A stretch of 22,324 nucleotides of DNA from positions 1-22,324 of the forward strand of contig JADNYJ010000511.1 in the NCBI GenBank assembly GCA_015501075.1. The letters are read 5' to 3'. Source of the stretch: Gymnopilus junonius (lineage: Eukaryota > Basidiomycota > Agaricomycetes > Agaricales > Galerinaceae). A program made the position numbers and the translations under genes. Every line of letters starts with the position of its first letter. Within the stretch, counting starts at the first letter, position 1. The notes beneath the pieces are model-generated. The model was not told the origin of the DNA and made no database searches. It worked only from the letters and a program-made list of their open reading frames with translations. This document shows, one piece after another, positions 1 to 9,821 of the stretch.

Positions 1-1564
1 GACGTTTGACCAGAGGTATTCTTACTTCGGCGGTCATTATTGGCGATATTTTCCGAGATCTCAAGTATCTCAGCATGTTGCACAACTTGTTCCCATGAGG
101 AGACATCTTGATTATATCCATCTCGATATAATCCTTGTCTAATCGTTGCTCTGAGCCCATCCCAGAGTTTAATGACCTTTTCTCGCTCATCAGTAGTACC
201 AATCATATTATAAAGCTCTTCGAGCTCATGTACATAAGCTGATACTCGTCGATCGTTCTGGAAACAGCGTCTAAGTTTAGCTCGCTGTTCCGCTTTATAA
301 TTAACTGGAAAGCAATAGTCAAATAATTGCTCAAAGAATTCCTTTAGATTCCACTCAGTAAAATTCATGGACACTTTCTGAGTGTAAAAAATCATAAGCT
401 ATGCCAGTAAGATAATAGGACAGGACAAATATACATCGATCTCGTCGAACGCATCCATCCATTACATATGCGGTACCTTCAGTTACAAATCTATTGAAGG
501 TACGGGAGTCCGGAGTGCCATCATACTCCTTAGGTGCGATCGGCTTAAGTCCCGATTTTTTAGACTTCGAGCGCTTATTCTTAGTTCCACGCGACTTCGA
601 TCTCCTCGGTGATTGAGATTTCCGTCCTGGAACACTTCGTCCCGCACCGCTACTATCACTATCTGAGCTACTAGCGCTGGACGAATCATCACTAGGGTCT
701 CCTTTGCGAGTTCCCATGTTTCCAATATTATTTAAGGTGTGTCCCAAATAACTATTAGGAGCTACCTGATTTAATGGGCGACTCGCAGCAGGTCTATTGA
801 TGATATAATTAGCATTGACAACCCGAGACCTGGGTGGAACTGATTGATCTGGGGTAGGTGTCTTGTCAACGGGCTCAGCTGTACTGACAGCGCGGGTAGG
901 AGCATTTGCTTTGGCTTTAATGGCCTTAGCAATTTCTTCTTTCTTAGCTCTAGCTTGGTTTTCAAGCTGTAACAAGGCGGCTTTCTGAGCCTCAATATTA
1001 AAATCTTCATCTCCCAATTGGATAAAACGGTTAGTCCAATTATTATCTGCTCGTCCTTTACCTTTGACTTTTAAATTAGACGTTCCCTCGCCTAGCGAGT
1101 CCAACGAGCGGGTTCTGCGGACCACGACATTAGCATTCCGTCGTGTAATTCGTTCCTGTTGATCCGGGGTAAGCAATCTCTCGGCTTCCCGAATGGATCA
1201 TAATTCTCAGCTGATTTCTGAGCTTTATCCTTGCGCTTTTTGTGGCGTACTTCCGTCCACGGTTTATTAGGGTTATTTTCAACCCACTTATCAAAGTCCG
1301 GGTTTCATCTACCTCAGGAGTTTCTTCATGAATGCTTTCTGATTCATTCCTTTCCTCATTAGGTTCATTGGATGATGCCTCATCCCTAGTGGGAGACTGC
1401 AATGCATCCTTGTAGCTACGTTTATCTATTCGAGATGGAGTCGGAGTTTCCGACATATCACCTGATTCTGAAATCGGTGCCTTTGCACTTGATTTCTGGG
1501 GAGCGACCCCTATCATAATAACTCTTCCGGAACGGAGTTGCGTTTCTTGAGTAAGAGAAGACAT
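1..1564 (-). pseudogene. Ty3/gypsy retrotransposon Gag, frameshifted, cut by window edge
   Basis: Reading starts at the ATG at 1564 (MSSLTQ...) and runs toward position 1. The N-terminal third is a polar region (motif DKWVENNPNKPW near 1300-1240). A Ser/Arg/Lys-rich stretch follows near 690-540. The C-terminal half (about 372-1) has the typical capsid pattern of fungal Ty3/gypsy Gag: EFFEQLFDYCFP, a YVHELEELYNMIG segment and KLWDGLR. Three frame changes are needed to follow the protein: near 1300-1306, near 1178-1195, and in a run of six A at 386-391, after which the frame resumes as FYTQKVSMN. Gag packages element RNA, but this copy cannot make a full Gag as read. The zinc knuckle and Pol would lie beyond position 1 and are not seen. 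The family call is confident; whether the frameshifts are real or sequence errors is open. Confidence 0.85.
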
Positions 1565-1820
1565 ATGTACGAAAATAGACAAATTAAAATTTCAAAGGTA
1601 ATAAGGGTTCGGGTGTCGGGAAATAGTCGCCGTCGGAAGGTAGCGTCAGTTGATCAGGCCGGTCGTGTCCCTTTATCGAAAGCGAAGTCGATTCGATTTA
1701 GTTGGAGCTTGTCAAAAAATATGTGACATCGAGTAACGATCCGTGACGGGAGTCGGCGGGTCGAACGAGGCGGCACACGGTGAGAGGTAAGTTGAGAGGT
1801 TGAGAGTCAAGACAGCTTAA

Positions 1821-2019
1821 TGTAAACTGTATTCACTGGGGGTTGGGTAGTACATACAAGCCAGTATTTATATGTTTCTCGGTACCTACTATGACTAGAA
1901 CTTTGAGTCAAGTAAGAATCAGTAACCTAGTTAATACAAGTCAGGTAAATAAGAAATGATTCGTTATGAGTTATTTAATACGGAGACGATAAAGAAACAA
2001 GTCATTTATATAAATTACA
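1821..2019 (-). repeat. Probable 5' LTR of the Ty3/gypsy element (199 bp)
   Basis: Upstream of gag in element orientation there is a segment bounded by TGTAA and TTACA, the short inverted ends expected of an LTR. It contains a TATAAATA box about 45 bp from its gag-side end. Only one LTR lies in the window, so the boundaries rest on the terminal motif and position rather than on a second copy. No clear tRNA-complementary primer-binding site (TGG...) follows it at 1820 and below. Confidence 0.5.
1865..1872 (-). promoter_or_regulatory. TATA box in the LTR
   Basis: The minus strand reads TATAAATA here, inside the proposed LTR and pointing toward gag. The position fits the U3/R promoter of the element. 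There is no transcript evidence. Confidence 0.45.
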
Positions 2020-2405
2020 ATAAAAGAGACACGCGTTCACGAAGATAAGATAAGGGATTTGATTTGATGGTCCCGTATTTGCCACAAAGTGTCTCGCCGT
2101 ATTTGTAAAAAAAAATGATCGAGCAGTCCCGAATTCGCCTCCAGTGTCGTGAGAAAGTATTGTTTTTCTGGGATCACCATTTCTGACAGATTCCATGTCG
2201 GGATCTGCGGAATCTTTGTTGATAGCGTGAAAGAAATGGGAGACGTACCCGAGATGCACCATTTTAGTTGAGGTCCGTATCAATGACCTTCAGAGTAATT
2301 CGGGACTTGGGTGATTCAGATTATTTACAACAGGCATACGTCGAATAATTCCTAGCTCAGCTGAGATAAATAGAGGCGAGGATAGTGCACGAGAGTAGGA
2401 CTTAC
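2020..2405. other. No recognisable gene
   Basis: The minus strand is open for 93 codons (2002-2283), but the translation matches nothing I recognise and part of it lies in the LTR. It may be the decayed 3' end of the minus-strand gene at 2406-2945. The partial motif GCATACGT at 2333-2340 resembles one arm of the palindromes at 6770-7064, but on its own it is not significant. Confidence 0.3.
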
Positions 2406-2945
2406 TTGCCATGTTGAGTAGTTAGGTGGCACCCACTCAAAAATAACTGCCGTGCAACATGACGGATCCGCTATTTTAAGGAAAAAGGCAAACGCGTCGG
2501 CTTCAGGCCTCACATCTAAAAGATCCAATTTATCACGATGTGTAGACCTCTCTGGGCACGAGCTACCATTAAAATTTCCCAGATAGATAGAACTTCCTAT
2601 GAAGAGCTGTAGGTTGCAAAGTTGTCGAAGACTTATACTCACCGAAACTTAAATAGACATCACAAGGCTCTCAGCAAGTTCATACCTGAGGACAGAGAAA
2701 AAGAATAACATCCTGGAAGTAAGAGACCTGGTGCATATAGTAAATAATTTGAGGTCCTTACTCAGGATTAGTGTTTGACACGATGCGCCCCGCTCCAATG
2801 CCCAGAAAGACTTGCTGAGGATAGTAGACATGCATATATGCACTCCAGAATGTTCCAAGATTCGCAACACAAGATGCAGTTCATTCCCAGAAGCTTCTCC
2901 TCCGAGTTCTTGTAGTAATAAACAGCAAGCTATCTTCAGCTCAGT
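2406..2945 (-). pseudogene. Two exon-like segments of an unrecognised protein
   Basis: Segment A (2945-2762) follows an acceptor-like TTAACAG and ends at GTAAGG; it reads TELKIACCLLLQELGGEA and continues as a helical-looking stretch. Segment B (2606-2406) follows CTACAG, ends at GTAAGT and is exactly 67 codons long in one frame. It includes LGNFNGSSCPE and PEADAFAFFLKIADPSCC. The precise splice borders and open frames suggest real exons of one gene. The sequence between them (2761-2607) has stops and no clean frame, so the gene is either broken or has a further small exon I cannot place. I do not recognise the family and assign no function. Confidence 0.4.
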
Positions 2946-3202
2946 CTGTTAACAAATAAATCCTGTAGAGGACGCACAAATTACAAGTGTTCGTCGGTGT
3001 TGACCTCTAGATGAGGTGGAAGTAGTGACTTGGGTACTAGACTATATTGAAAGTGTGAGGTATTTACAAGAGTACGAAGAAAGTATAAGCCCATGTGAGG
3101 ACGAGACCAGAGTTTAAACAAGTCGTAACTGGGCGTCAGCCCAATATTCTGTCATATAGGCCTTTCGCGATTGAACGGCATCTAATTATAGAATTCACTA
3201 AA

Positions 3203-4684
3203 TTAAAAACTTGCGTAGCCATTACTATCGCTGTCACTATCATCGCCACCGCTGTCAGACTTGTCCTCATCTTCGTCGTCGGAGTCCAGGCCAACCTCTT
3301 CTTCTTCCACATCCACATCCACGTCCCTTTCGTTCTCCTCCCATTCCGCCCCGTCCTGCTCCCCCTCCATTGCGGCTTGTGGATCCATTTCAGGCTGCCT
3401 TGCAAACTCCCGGTGTCCAACACCGTGACCAAAATGGCGCATGAGTTGTATCGCGGTCAAGGAAGCTGAGAAAGGATGAAAGCAGGTGAGTACATTGAAC
3501 ACCTTAAATTAAGAGGAATCAACTCACATATTTACATAAAAGTTCAACCAATCATCTCTGTCCTCAGGGTTCAGAATCCGTGCCACTGATTTCGCGGTTG
3601 GCAATAGGTCTGAAGTTTGCCCTTCCGAGAAAGCAGGAATAATGTGGGCACCTCGAATGACCTGGGCCTGGTGAAGAAAGGTGGATGCATGCTAGTCTGT
3701 TGATTCTATGAAACCAATCTTCGGCAGATGTGCATACTGAAACCCACGACGATATCGACCCGCTGCATCGATCCCTTCTCAACGTCTTGATGGGAGGACG
3801 AAACTGTGGCATGAAATATTCCGATAGCACGAGTGTACCAGTAGGATTGGGCTTAGGATCCAGTTTCAGGAGATTTGACCATCACATCAAGGTAAGATCT
3901 TGGATTTATGATGTCACTGTCCCTCCGGACGTTGTAAGTCGTATAATTGATACGCAAGGTTCTGCAACGATATATGCGCTCTCCAGCTATGCGGACAGTG
4001 TTCCTCTCCTTCTCTGTAAAGTCGCCATAGGTGTCACCCTCGTAGTCTTTGTTTAGTAGGCGGCGAGTACGTGATCTCTTAATTTCGGAATAAAAGACTG
4101 ATTTCGCCATTTCAGCTTGATAGACAAACAATGAGGGAACAGGAGGTATACCTTGATGGCAGGGTTACCTTGATTTGCACGTACATAGGAGTAGACATCA
4201 ACAGGATCATTTCTCGAATTCGAAATCTGGTATCGTGCATCTAGATTTTGTTCTGAGACACCTTTTTCGTTAACATTTGGATTTCCCAGTTGATTTTTTA
4301 CCCGCTGTCGCTCAGCTGCTAGCTGGGCCCGCTCAAGACGTCTATTTTGCCTTCCAATCTGTTTTGTCGCATTCCATTTGTTGGTTCTTCCATAAAGGCG
4401 CTTGACGAGCCGGTGAGCCAATTCACCCTGATAACTATTATTAGCAGCTAATTCAAGCATATAGGTATCATTTTTCCTATGAGTTGAGTCGAGAACGAAT
4501 CTGTACCACCAAACATTCGGATACTTCACACGTAGTCGCCCAAGGCATGGAACTTCGGAGTAAGGAGATTCAAGGTTTTGTGTTTGCGGGATGTTGATGC
4601 TGAAGGTTGAGCTGCAGGATTGGATTCGGAATTGCTTTGTTCTGGCAGCGCATTGGTAGTGGCTGGTGTAGGAAGTAGCAATTG
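3203..4684 (-). pseudogene. C-terminal part of a Plavaka/CACTA-type transposon-associated protein, decayed
   Basis: The reading matches, from memory, a protein tail common in mushroom genomes next to CACTA-like (Plavaka) transposases. In order it has LTPKFHALGDYV, GELAHRLVKRLYGRTNK, RYQISNSRNDPVDVY, SFIPKLRDHVLA, LRINYTTYNVRRDSDIINPR, YWYTRAIGIFHA, QVIRGAHIIPAFSEGQTSDL, NFYVNIFLDRDT and MRHFGHGVGH, then an acidic Asp/Glu/Ser tail ending at 3203. Introns: 4428-4480 (donor ATAGGA instead of GT), 4098-4151 and 3466-3527. Lesions in the followed frame are stops at 4526-4528 (TGA), 3853-3855 (TAA) and 3692-3694 (TAG), and frame changes near 4061-4065, 3738-3752 and 3439-3453. The N-terminal transposase part is missing; the fragment begins about 10 bp past the possible end of the gene at 4692-6601. 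The protein's biochemical role is unknown to me. Confidence 0.75.
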
Positions 4685-4691
4685 ACCTCAA

Positions 4692-6601
4692 TTATTGAAG
4701 AAAGAATAGATATATTTGCCACCCTGGTCTCAACGCTAAACAAAAACAAGAGTGGCCTGGAATATCAAGCACAGGATTGGGATTCAGGAACAGCATCATG
4801 TAACTATTTGCATTAGAACAAACAGGTAATTGAAAATATATATCGAAAGGCTAATTGTGAAGCACCTGACTGAACCAGAGTCCTTGGCGTCTAATTTTGT
4901 GTTGGTTTTATTAATCCATTTTATGCCTTCAACGGCATGGAAGACCAGTTCCTTCTTGCAGTCATAATAACGACATTTGAGTGTGATTTTTGTCTTGTTG
5001 CTTTTGGCAGTAACCAAGACAAATGACTTGAAGGTACCACAGTCGCACTGGAATGGCGGATCCTCACCAAACGGGCGTTCCACATCATGAGCCCACACAT
5101 ACTTTGTGACCTGTCCATCTGGACTAAAGACCACAACATTAGTATGAGCACCAAGGCCCTCTGCTCCAAGCAACAAAGGCTGAATCTGGGTGACAAGTTG
5201 AATAAAATATAGCCGTGTACTTTGCTGCAAAAAATGCGAGAGCCACGCCATTTGCAAATGTGGTTGCGAAAAGGCAACAATACGCTGAAAGAGATGCCTT
5301 TAGGTGTCAGTGTTAGAGCAGATCTTTTATGAATGCAGAAAAGAAGAATTACCTTTTCGCGAAGGCACGGAGATTCTTCAGAGACTCAGCATTTGCGAGT
5401 ATGCCACCACAAGAAAGGATGTGAGTGTAGCTGACTTCATGTTCGAGATAACTTGACAAAATGTCTTCGAGAATATTGTATTAAAGACCTAACTCAAATG
5501 CATCAGAGATCAAATAGACGCTACTTCAAACTTGTACGAACATCGAGTACAGGGGCAGCACCTTTATTGTTGGGCATGAAATGCAGATCACCACTATCCG
5601 GATCTGAGTGATCAGCAAAAAAAACAGCAATTCGCTTGAACCTAAATAATGCACCATTAGCTAGGATGCAAATATGAATATAAAAAAGATCAATAAAAAT
5701 ATGCACCTTTGGAGTGGGCCTGACTTGAAGGTCTCACAAAGCTGCTCCAATCGTGCAGTCCAGTTTTTTAGCTGGCCTCCAGCAGTCAAATCGAAGTCAA
5801 TGTCAACGAACGCAACATTACCAGGAGCCATGGGAACAGATGGATATAAACCCCTTCAACGCCTGTTTCATAAGGGCCAATATCGGTCAGACGAATGCAT
5901 AAAATGACAAGCGTTTCCGTAGAAGTTAGAGAAAATAGTTCTCTTGTCGATTTCTTGCCCTTAAATTTTATTATCTTGCCATTGGCCTAAGATGAGATAA
6001 GAAAAGAAAGTTTCTTTTGATATAATATGGCACCTACATCCTTATATGGGACATAGTTTCGCTCTTTCCGGCCAGGATTAGTGATGTCTTGATGGGCTGG
6101 CATGAAATGACACAGTGGACAGTGCACGTCTTCAGGAACCTCAATGCACTCTTGGCACCAACCACTGCAGCAAGCGCCACATATGACAATGTTACCACCG
6201 TCTTTGCAATGTAAGCACCACTGTAGCAAAAGCGAACTCAGCAACAGATATCACAGGGAGATGAAATTCACCACTTACTTCATTTCCATCTACGGTGATA
6301 TTTTCTTCGATAATAGTGATGCGGCAAACATTTTTGTCGCTTTGTTTTTCGCGGATGTCAAACTGGATTTTGTTGAATTTCTCCGATTCAGCAGCTCTGG
6401 TTTTTCTGCGTGAAACTTCTTGTGCTTTGATTGTCCCAGCTGCGAGATTGATGGAGCAACTGTGCCTAAAGCCATCCGTGGGGCAGTTGCCCCTGTTGCC
6501 TTCTTCGCTGAGAACTTGAATCCATTTGCACCCTTTTTTGGCAGAGGCCCACCTGCCGATTTCTTAGCGACATTTCTTTTTGGCTCGTTGGTGGTAGACA
6601 T
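4692..6601 (-). pseudogene. PHD/RING-like zinc finger plus caspase-like domain protein, with lesions
   Basis: The start is the ATG at 6601 (MSTTNEPKRN), followed by a Lys/Ala-rich N-terminus. Exon 2 (6220-6038) holds a zinc-binding finger, WCLHCKDGGNIVICGACC then WCQEC and CPLCH. Exon 3 (5986-5707) includes MAPGNVAFVDIDFDL; exon 4 (5641-5538) has FFADHSDPDSGDLHF; exon 5 (5488-5353) has SYTHILSCGGILANAE. The strand-His and strand-Ser-Cys-Gly pattern suggests a caspase/CHAT-type catalytic pair; this is an inference. The last exon (from 5284) reads LGAHTNVVVFSPDG, then a cysteine cluster (QCDCG ... KCRYYDC). It ends at the TGA at 4796, or at the TAA at 4692 if an intron at 4804-4865 is used. Introns are 6221-6278, 5987-6037, 5642-5706, 5489-5537 and 5285-5352. 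Lesions: frame changes near 6440 and 5845, a TAA at 5481-5483, and a phase mismatch between exons 5 and 6. The function is unknown; a regulated-protease or cell-death role is only a guess. Confidence 0.65.
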
Positions 6602-6769
6602 AGAAGGAAGATACTAAGTAGTCTGGAAAAGTGATGGACTGAGAAGGAAGTGGCGAACATGTTTAATTTTGGAACGCGTAGCAGTTCAATATAGTCACAT
6701 GATCGTGGTGCTGTTGACAGCCTCGAAACAAGACCACTCGTCACTTTCTTTTCCTCCATGTCCTTGCAA

Positions 6770-7064
6770 CCAACATATGCTCGATGAGGCATACGTGGGG
6801 GTGGTATCTCACTATGTTGGGAACCATAGCAAATTTGTTTGATGACTGTAGCCCACATTTACTCGATGAGGCATATGGGGGTGTGGTATCTCACTATGAT
6901 GGGAACTACATTGGTCATTTCAACATTTGGAAATATTTTGCAGCCCACGTATGCTCAATGAGGCATATGTGGGTGTGGTGTCCTACTATGATAGCAACCA
7001 CAGCAATTAAAAATTTCCTGATGAATTTCTGCAGCCCACGTATGCTCGATGAGGCATACGTGGG
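6770..7064. repeat. Four-copy palindrome array, 82-92 bp period
   Basis: Each copy has 11-nt arms around an 8-nt spacer. Copy 4 (7035-7064) is perfect: CCCACGTATGC, TCGATGAG, GCATACGTGGG. Copy 1 is at 6770-6799, copy 2 at 6852-6881 and copy 3 at 6944-6973, each with a few arm mismatches. The spacer is TCGATGAG in three copies and TCAATGAG in copy 3. The flanks also repeat: each copy is followed by a TGGTaTC/TGGTgTC stretch and, in three copies, CTATG; copies 3 and 4 are preceded by TGCAG. The array sits 170-460 bp upstream of the minus-strand start at 6601. It could be clustered transcription-factor sites, a hairpin-forming element or a transposon subterminal repeat. Read on the plus strand, each copy encodes a LDEAY-GVVS-like string, so a decayed coding repeat is an alternative. 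Confidence 0.8.
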
Positions 7065-7140
7065 TGTGGTGTCCTTAAGTATGACGTGAGCAACCTCATC
7101 CAATATTCAGAAGGCAGAGATTAGATAGAAGAGGTAAATC

Positions 7141-8569
7141 ATGATCAGTGGCTTTGCCAAAAGAAGCAATTTTTCGTCCACCGCTCCTCCGTCATGTGAA
7201 GGCTCTTCCTGCGAAACTTCTTGGGACATGGACAATGGCTTTGACAGGCACCTAACCCCCAATAGATCCATCTCGACAAATCATGTCCAAAGACTTCAAG
7301 TCGAGCAGAAAAGTCCAATTTTCAAACTCCATCAAGACCTCTTTTTGGATATCTTCTTGGTTAACGCAAACATGTACGAGGATATTCACTCTATTTGAAG
7401 CGACTACTCATCCATCTACCAGCCATTATGGACACGCTTTGACCGACGCCCGTCGGAGCTCCCAAGTGTGCTGGCTATGGCGGGATATTATCCTCGGATC
7501 ACCTTTGATGTGAGCTCAACTCGAATGGAGCATGTTCCAGCAGAAAACTGATGACTGGTTGAACGAGGTTGTATGCCGGAGTGGTTCATGTTACCTCCGC
7601 GTCACTACCAGCAGCTCCGGAAATGGAGGCAAACTGCAGCCTTTCGTCTCCCTTCTCGATAAGCAGTGGGACAGAATCCAGACACTGTATATTTCTCTCT
7701 GGGACACTGTGGAAGAAAGCAGGATAACCCTGGACATCTATAAAATTTTCACCCGCCCTGCGATGCACCTTCGAAGTCTCCGTACTTCATTTATGGGTCG
7801 ATTTGTGCTCTACAACCAGCCAGTGTTGTTCTCTAATCAAGCACCTTCTTTATAAGAACTTCAGCTGAACTGGGCAAACTTCACTTCAACGTCCAGGCTT
7901 CGTGACTTTCCAACATCCGCACCTTCCATATTTCAGACAGGACCCAACCGAACGTCCGAAAACTCGTTGAAAGTCTCGCCAACATGTCCCTCTTCGAACA
8001 TCTAGAAATCAAGGACTACCTGTTGGTTGGACACGAAGATTTCAATGGCCAAGGTTTGGAAATAAACCTACCAGACCTTCACTATATCGTGATATACGAC
8101 CCACTATACGGAGCATGTGCAGCGATCCTCGATGCTATTGTACCGCATCTGGATTGCGTTTTCCATTGGTCGTCCATGAAAAACTTCGACGAGGACTGGG
8201 ATTATTCCTCTGATAATTTTAAGAGGCTTTCTCAGACATTCCGTTCGATATCGGAACGATATACTAACAGCCGCTCAATTGAAGCAATTACTTTGGTGTT
8301 TGCTAAAGAACACACGAGGCTCGTCGTAAGGCAGACCGTAAATTTGCCTGTCCCATCAAGGGATGCGGGACTCGTTACACAGTGAGTCATGGTTTGAAGA
8401 GTATGTGTCCATCTTCGAAGACGACACCGAGAGTCTCTAGACTTATTCCTCCTCGTAGTGCACATGTGAAAGCACTTCGACATTCGTGTCTATTGCTGCA
8501 GTTGTTCATATTCTTCAACTTGGAGTTATGACCTCCTACGCCATGAGCGTTTCCTCCATCCAGGATCAC
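7141..8569 (+). pseudogene. F-box-like protein pseudogene
   Basis: The sequence starts with an ATG at 7141. The F-box-like core reads SPIFKLHQDLFLDIF (about 7312-7356), then SQVCWLWRDIILGSP after a frame change near 7385-7397. This pairing (a leucine-rich helix, then a C-x-x-W-R segment) is typical of the many F-box-like proteins in mushrooms. Such proteins link substrates to SCF ubiquitin ligases; substrate-binding repeats would follow. Downstream pieces include WLNEVVCRSGSCYLRV, LRELQLNW-like ELQLNWANFTSTS, VRKLVESLANMSLFEHLE and SESWFEEYVSIFEDD. Lesions: TGA at 7511-7513 where TGG is expected, TAA at 7853-7855, frame changes near 7856-7910, 8360 and 8435, and TGA at 8467-8469. The 3' limit is uncertain. 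No introns were identified. Confidence 0.65.
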
Positions 8570-9107
8570 CAGACCAGCTCGCCTGTTGGAGCAGCATTCC
8601 CGGGTCTTTATCCAATGGTCAACTAGTCAACTCTCGATATCCTTATTTTTACGTCGTTTCATATCTCACGCTATTGGTCTCCAGGACAAAGTGTATTTTC
8701 TCGCTCTGCTTTACTGTTTTTATTTCCTGTACTCTGTTTCTGTCATTTGTTATCCTGTCGGTCTGGTCTCTGTCTCTCGTCATCATGTTGTATCGCTCAT
8801 ACTTAATATTGTCGCGATTTACATCCTGTATAACAGCCATCTCAATAAATTCCATAATTCCGTGTTGTTTTAACCGGGCATTTGGCTCTAGTCAAGTTCA
8901 AGAACACACGTCCTAGGAAATCTGATCGCGAGGCAATGAATATTATTGTAACGAGATGAGGGGCGATAACTCATAATAAAATAGTCGTCTGTGATGAACA
9001 ATAATGTATTAAGTACTGATACATGTCCATGGAGTAAGGTCCGTCAAGATATTGCTAGAAATACATCCAGATTGCAATAACCTGATAAAACAAAAGCAAA
9101 AGTCAGA
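8570..9107. other. No gene seen; pyrimidine-rich then AT-rich spacer
   Basis: Positions about 8640-8870 are rich in T and C, with short T runs on the plus strand, and both strands open by chance for 60-95 codons with hydrophobic translations of no recognised family. Positions 8930-9050 are AT-rich. It probably contains the 3' flanks of the two neighbouring genes. Confidence 0.4.
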
Positions 9108-9821
9108 TCAAGAGCGACCACAAAAACATACCAACCAGACCTTCAATAACGATAGCAAAAACAACAAAAACAAAGCAGTACACAGCAAGGCGGACAAAGA
9201 GATCAAGAAGAACATGATATCACCCTTAGGTGTACATCCTCTTTGCTGGTTACGGACGCCCGGCGTCATTTGCATCGCGGTACCTTTTTGTTCGAATTCC
9301 GAGTCCATGTATTCAATCCTCTTTATATTTGCTGTCTGAAACACTGGAAGGTTTAATGATCGCTCCCAAATACCTGAAAATGCAGATTCATTTGTTTGCC
9401 CCACTGTGACAAACAATGCTCTTGAAATTAATGTCGAGTGCATACCGTTCCCTTCCTAAGTAAGTGACATATACCCCTTGCGCCAATTAGTGAGATTGAC
9501 ACCAGAAGATACGGCGTCAATGAAGTGGGCCTTCCTAAGCTCTGCATCTGCTTCATGATCATCTCTTCTTCTCGTGATCCAAAGATGCACGTCATGAGTA
9601 CAATCATAGGTGCAGTTAATTATAATTACCGTCCTTCGGGGAGGAAGTCTCATATCAAGTGATGGTGCCATCCATGGACCTGTGGGGCGTTTCCTTGTAG
9701 ACAGAAAACTAGAACAAGGTCCGGAAAATCCTTTCAATGTCATCGCAGAGATATGCGCCACAGTTTTCGATCGCTCCTTTTTTTTAGTGTCGCTGGTCTG
9801 GAAAATACTTTTCTGATCCAT
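9108..9821 (-). pseudogene. Hypothetical protein with C-terminal membrane segment, one in-frame stop
   Basis: From the ATG at 9821 one frame stays open for 238 codons to 9108, except for a single TAG at 9456-9458. The N-terminal half is polar and has a charged ITRRRDDHEADAELRKAHF segment followed by VSSGVNLTNWRKG. The C-terminal end has a strong hydrophobic helix starting FFLISLSALLCTALFLLF and closing with a short Cys/Arg-containing tail, which fits a single-pass membrane anchor. I tried an intron over the TAG (GTATAT...CACAG) but it breaks the frame. The other reading is one nonsense change, possibly CAG to TAG. The family is not recognised; the claim to be a gene rests on frame length and the membrane segment only. 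Confidence 0.4.

Noticed and set aside
1745..1820. tRNA primer-binding site next to the LTR
   Set aside because: No TGG-starting stretch complementary to a tRNA 3' end is visible adjacent to the LTR edge; self-priming could not be shown either.
2352..2405. C-terminal extension of the exon at 2406-2606 by read-through
   Set aside because: A consensus GTAAGT donor ends the exon, and the read-through residues lose the coding character.
3136..3469. Plus-strand frames rich in His/Pro/Leu
   Set aside because: They are the complement of the acidic Asp/Glu/Ser tail of the minus-strand transposon-associated protein.
5289..5340. Frame reading MLPFRNHICKW as the start of a separate gene (4921-5280)
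   Set aside because: It overlaps the exon with LGAHTNVVVFSPDG in another frame, and the latter matches the protein context; the overlap comes from a phase mismatch at the exon junction.
6144..6617. Plus-strand frames opposite the zinc-finger/caspase-like gene
   Set aside because: They are shadows of the minus-strand exons, whose finger motif and splice sites are far better supported.
6770..7064. CRISPR-like array
   Set aside because: Only four copies, imperfect, with conserved rather than unique spacers, in a eukaryotic intron-rich context.
8586..8916. Hydrophobic plus-strand frames that look like membrane proteins
   Set aside because: The hydrophobicity comes from T-rich composition (Phe/Leu/Ile/Ser codons); there is no start context, family motif or splice structure.
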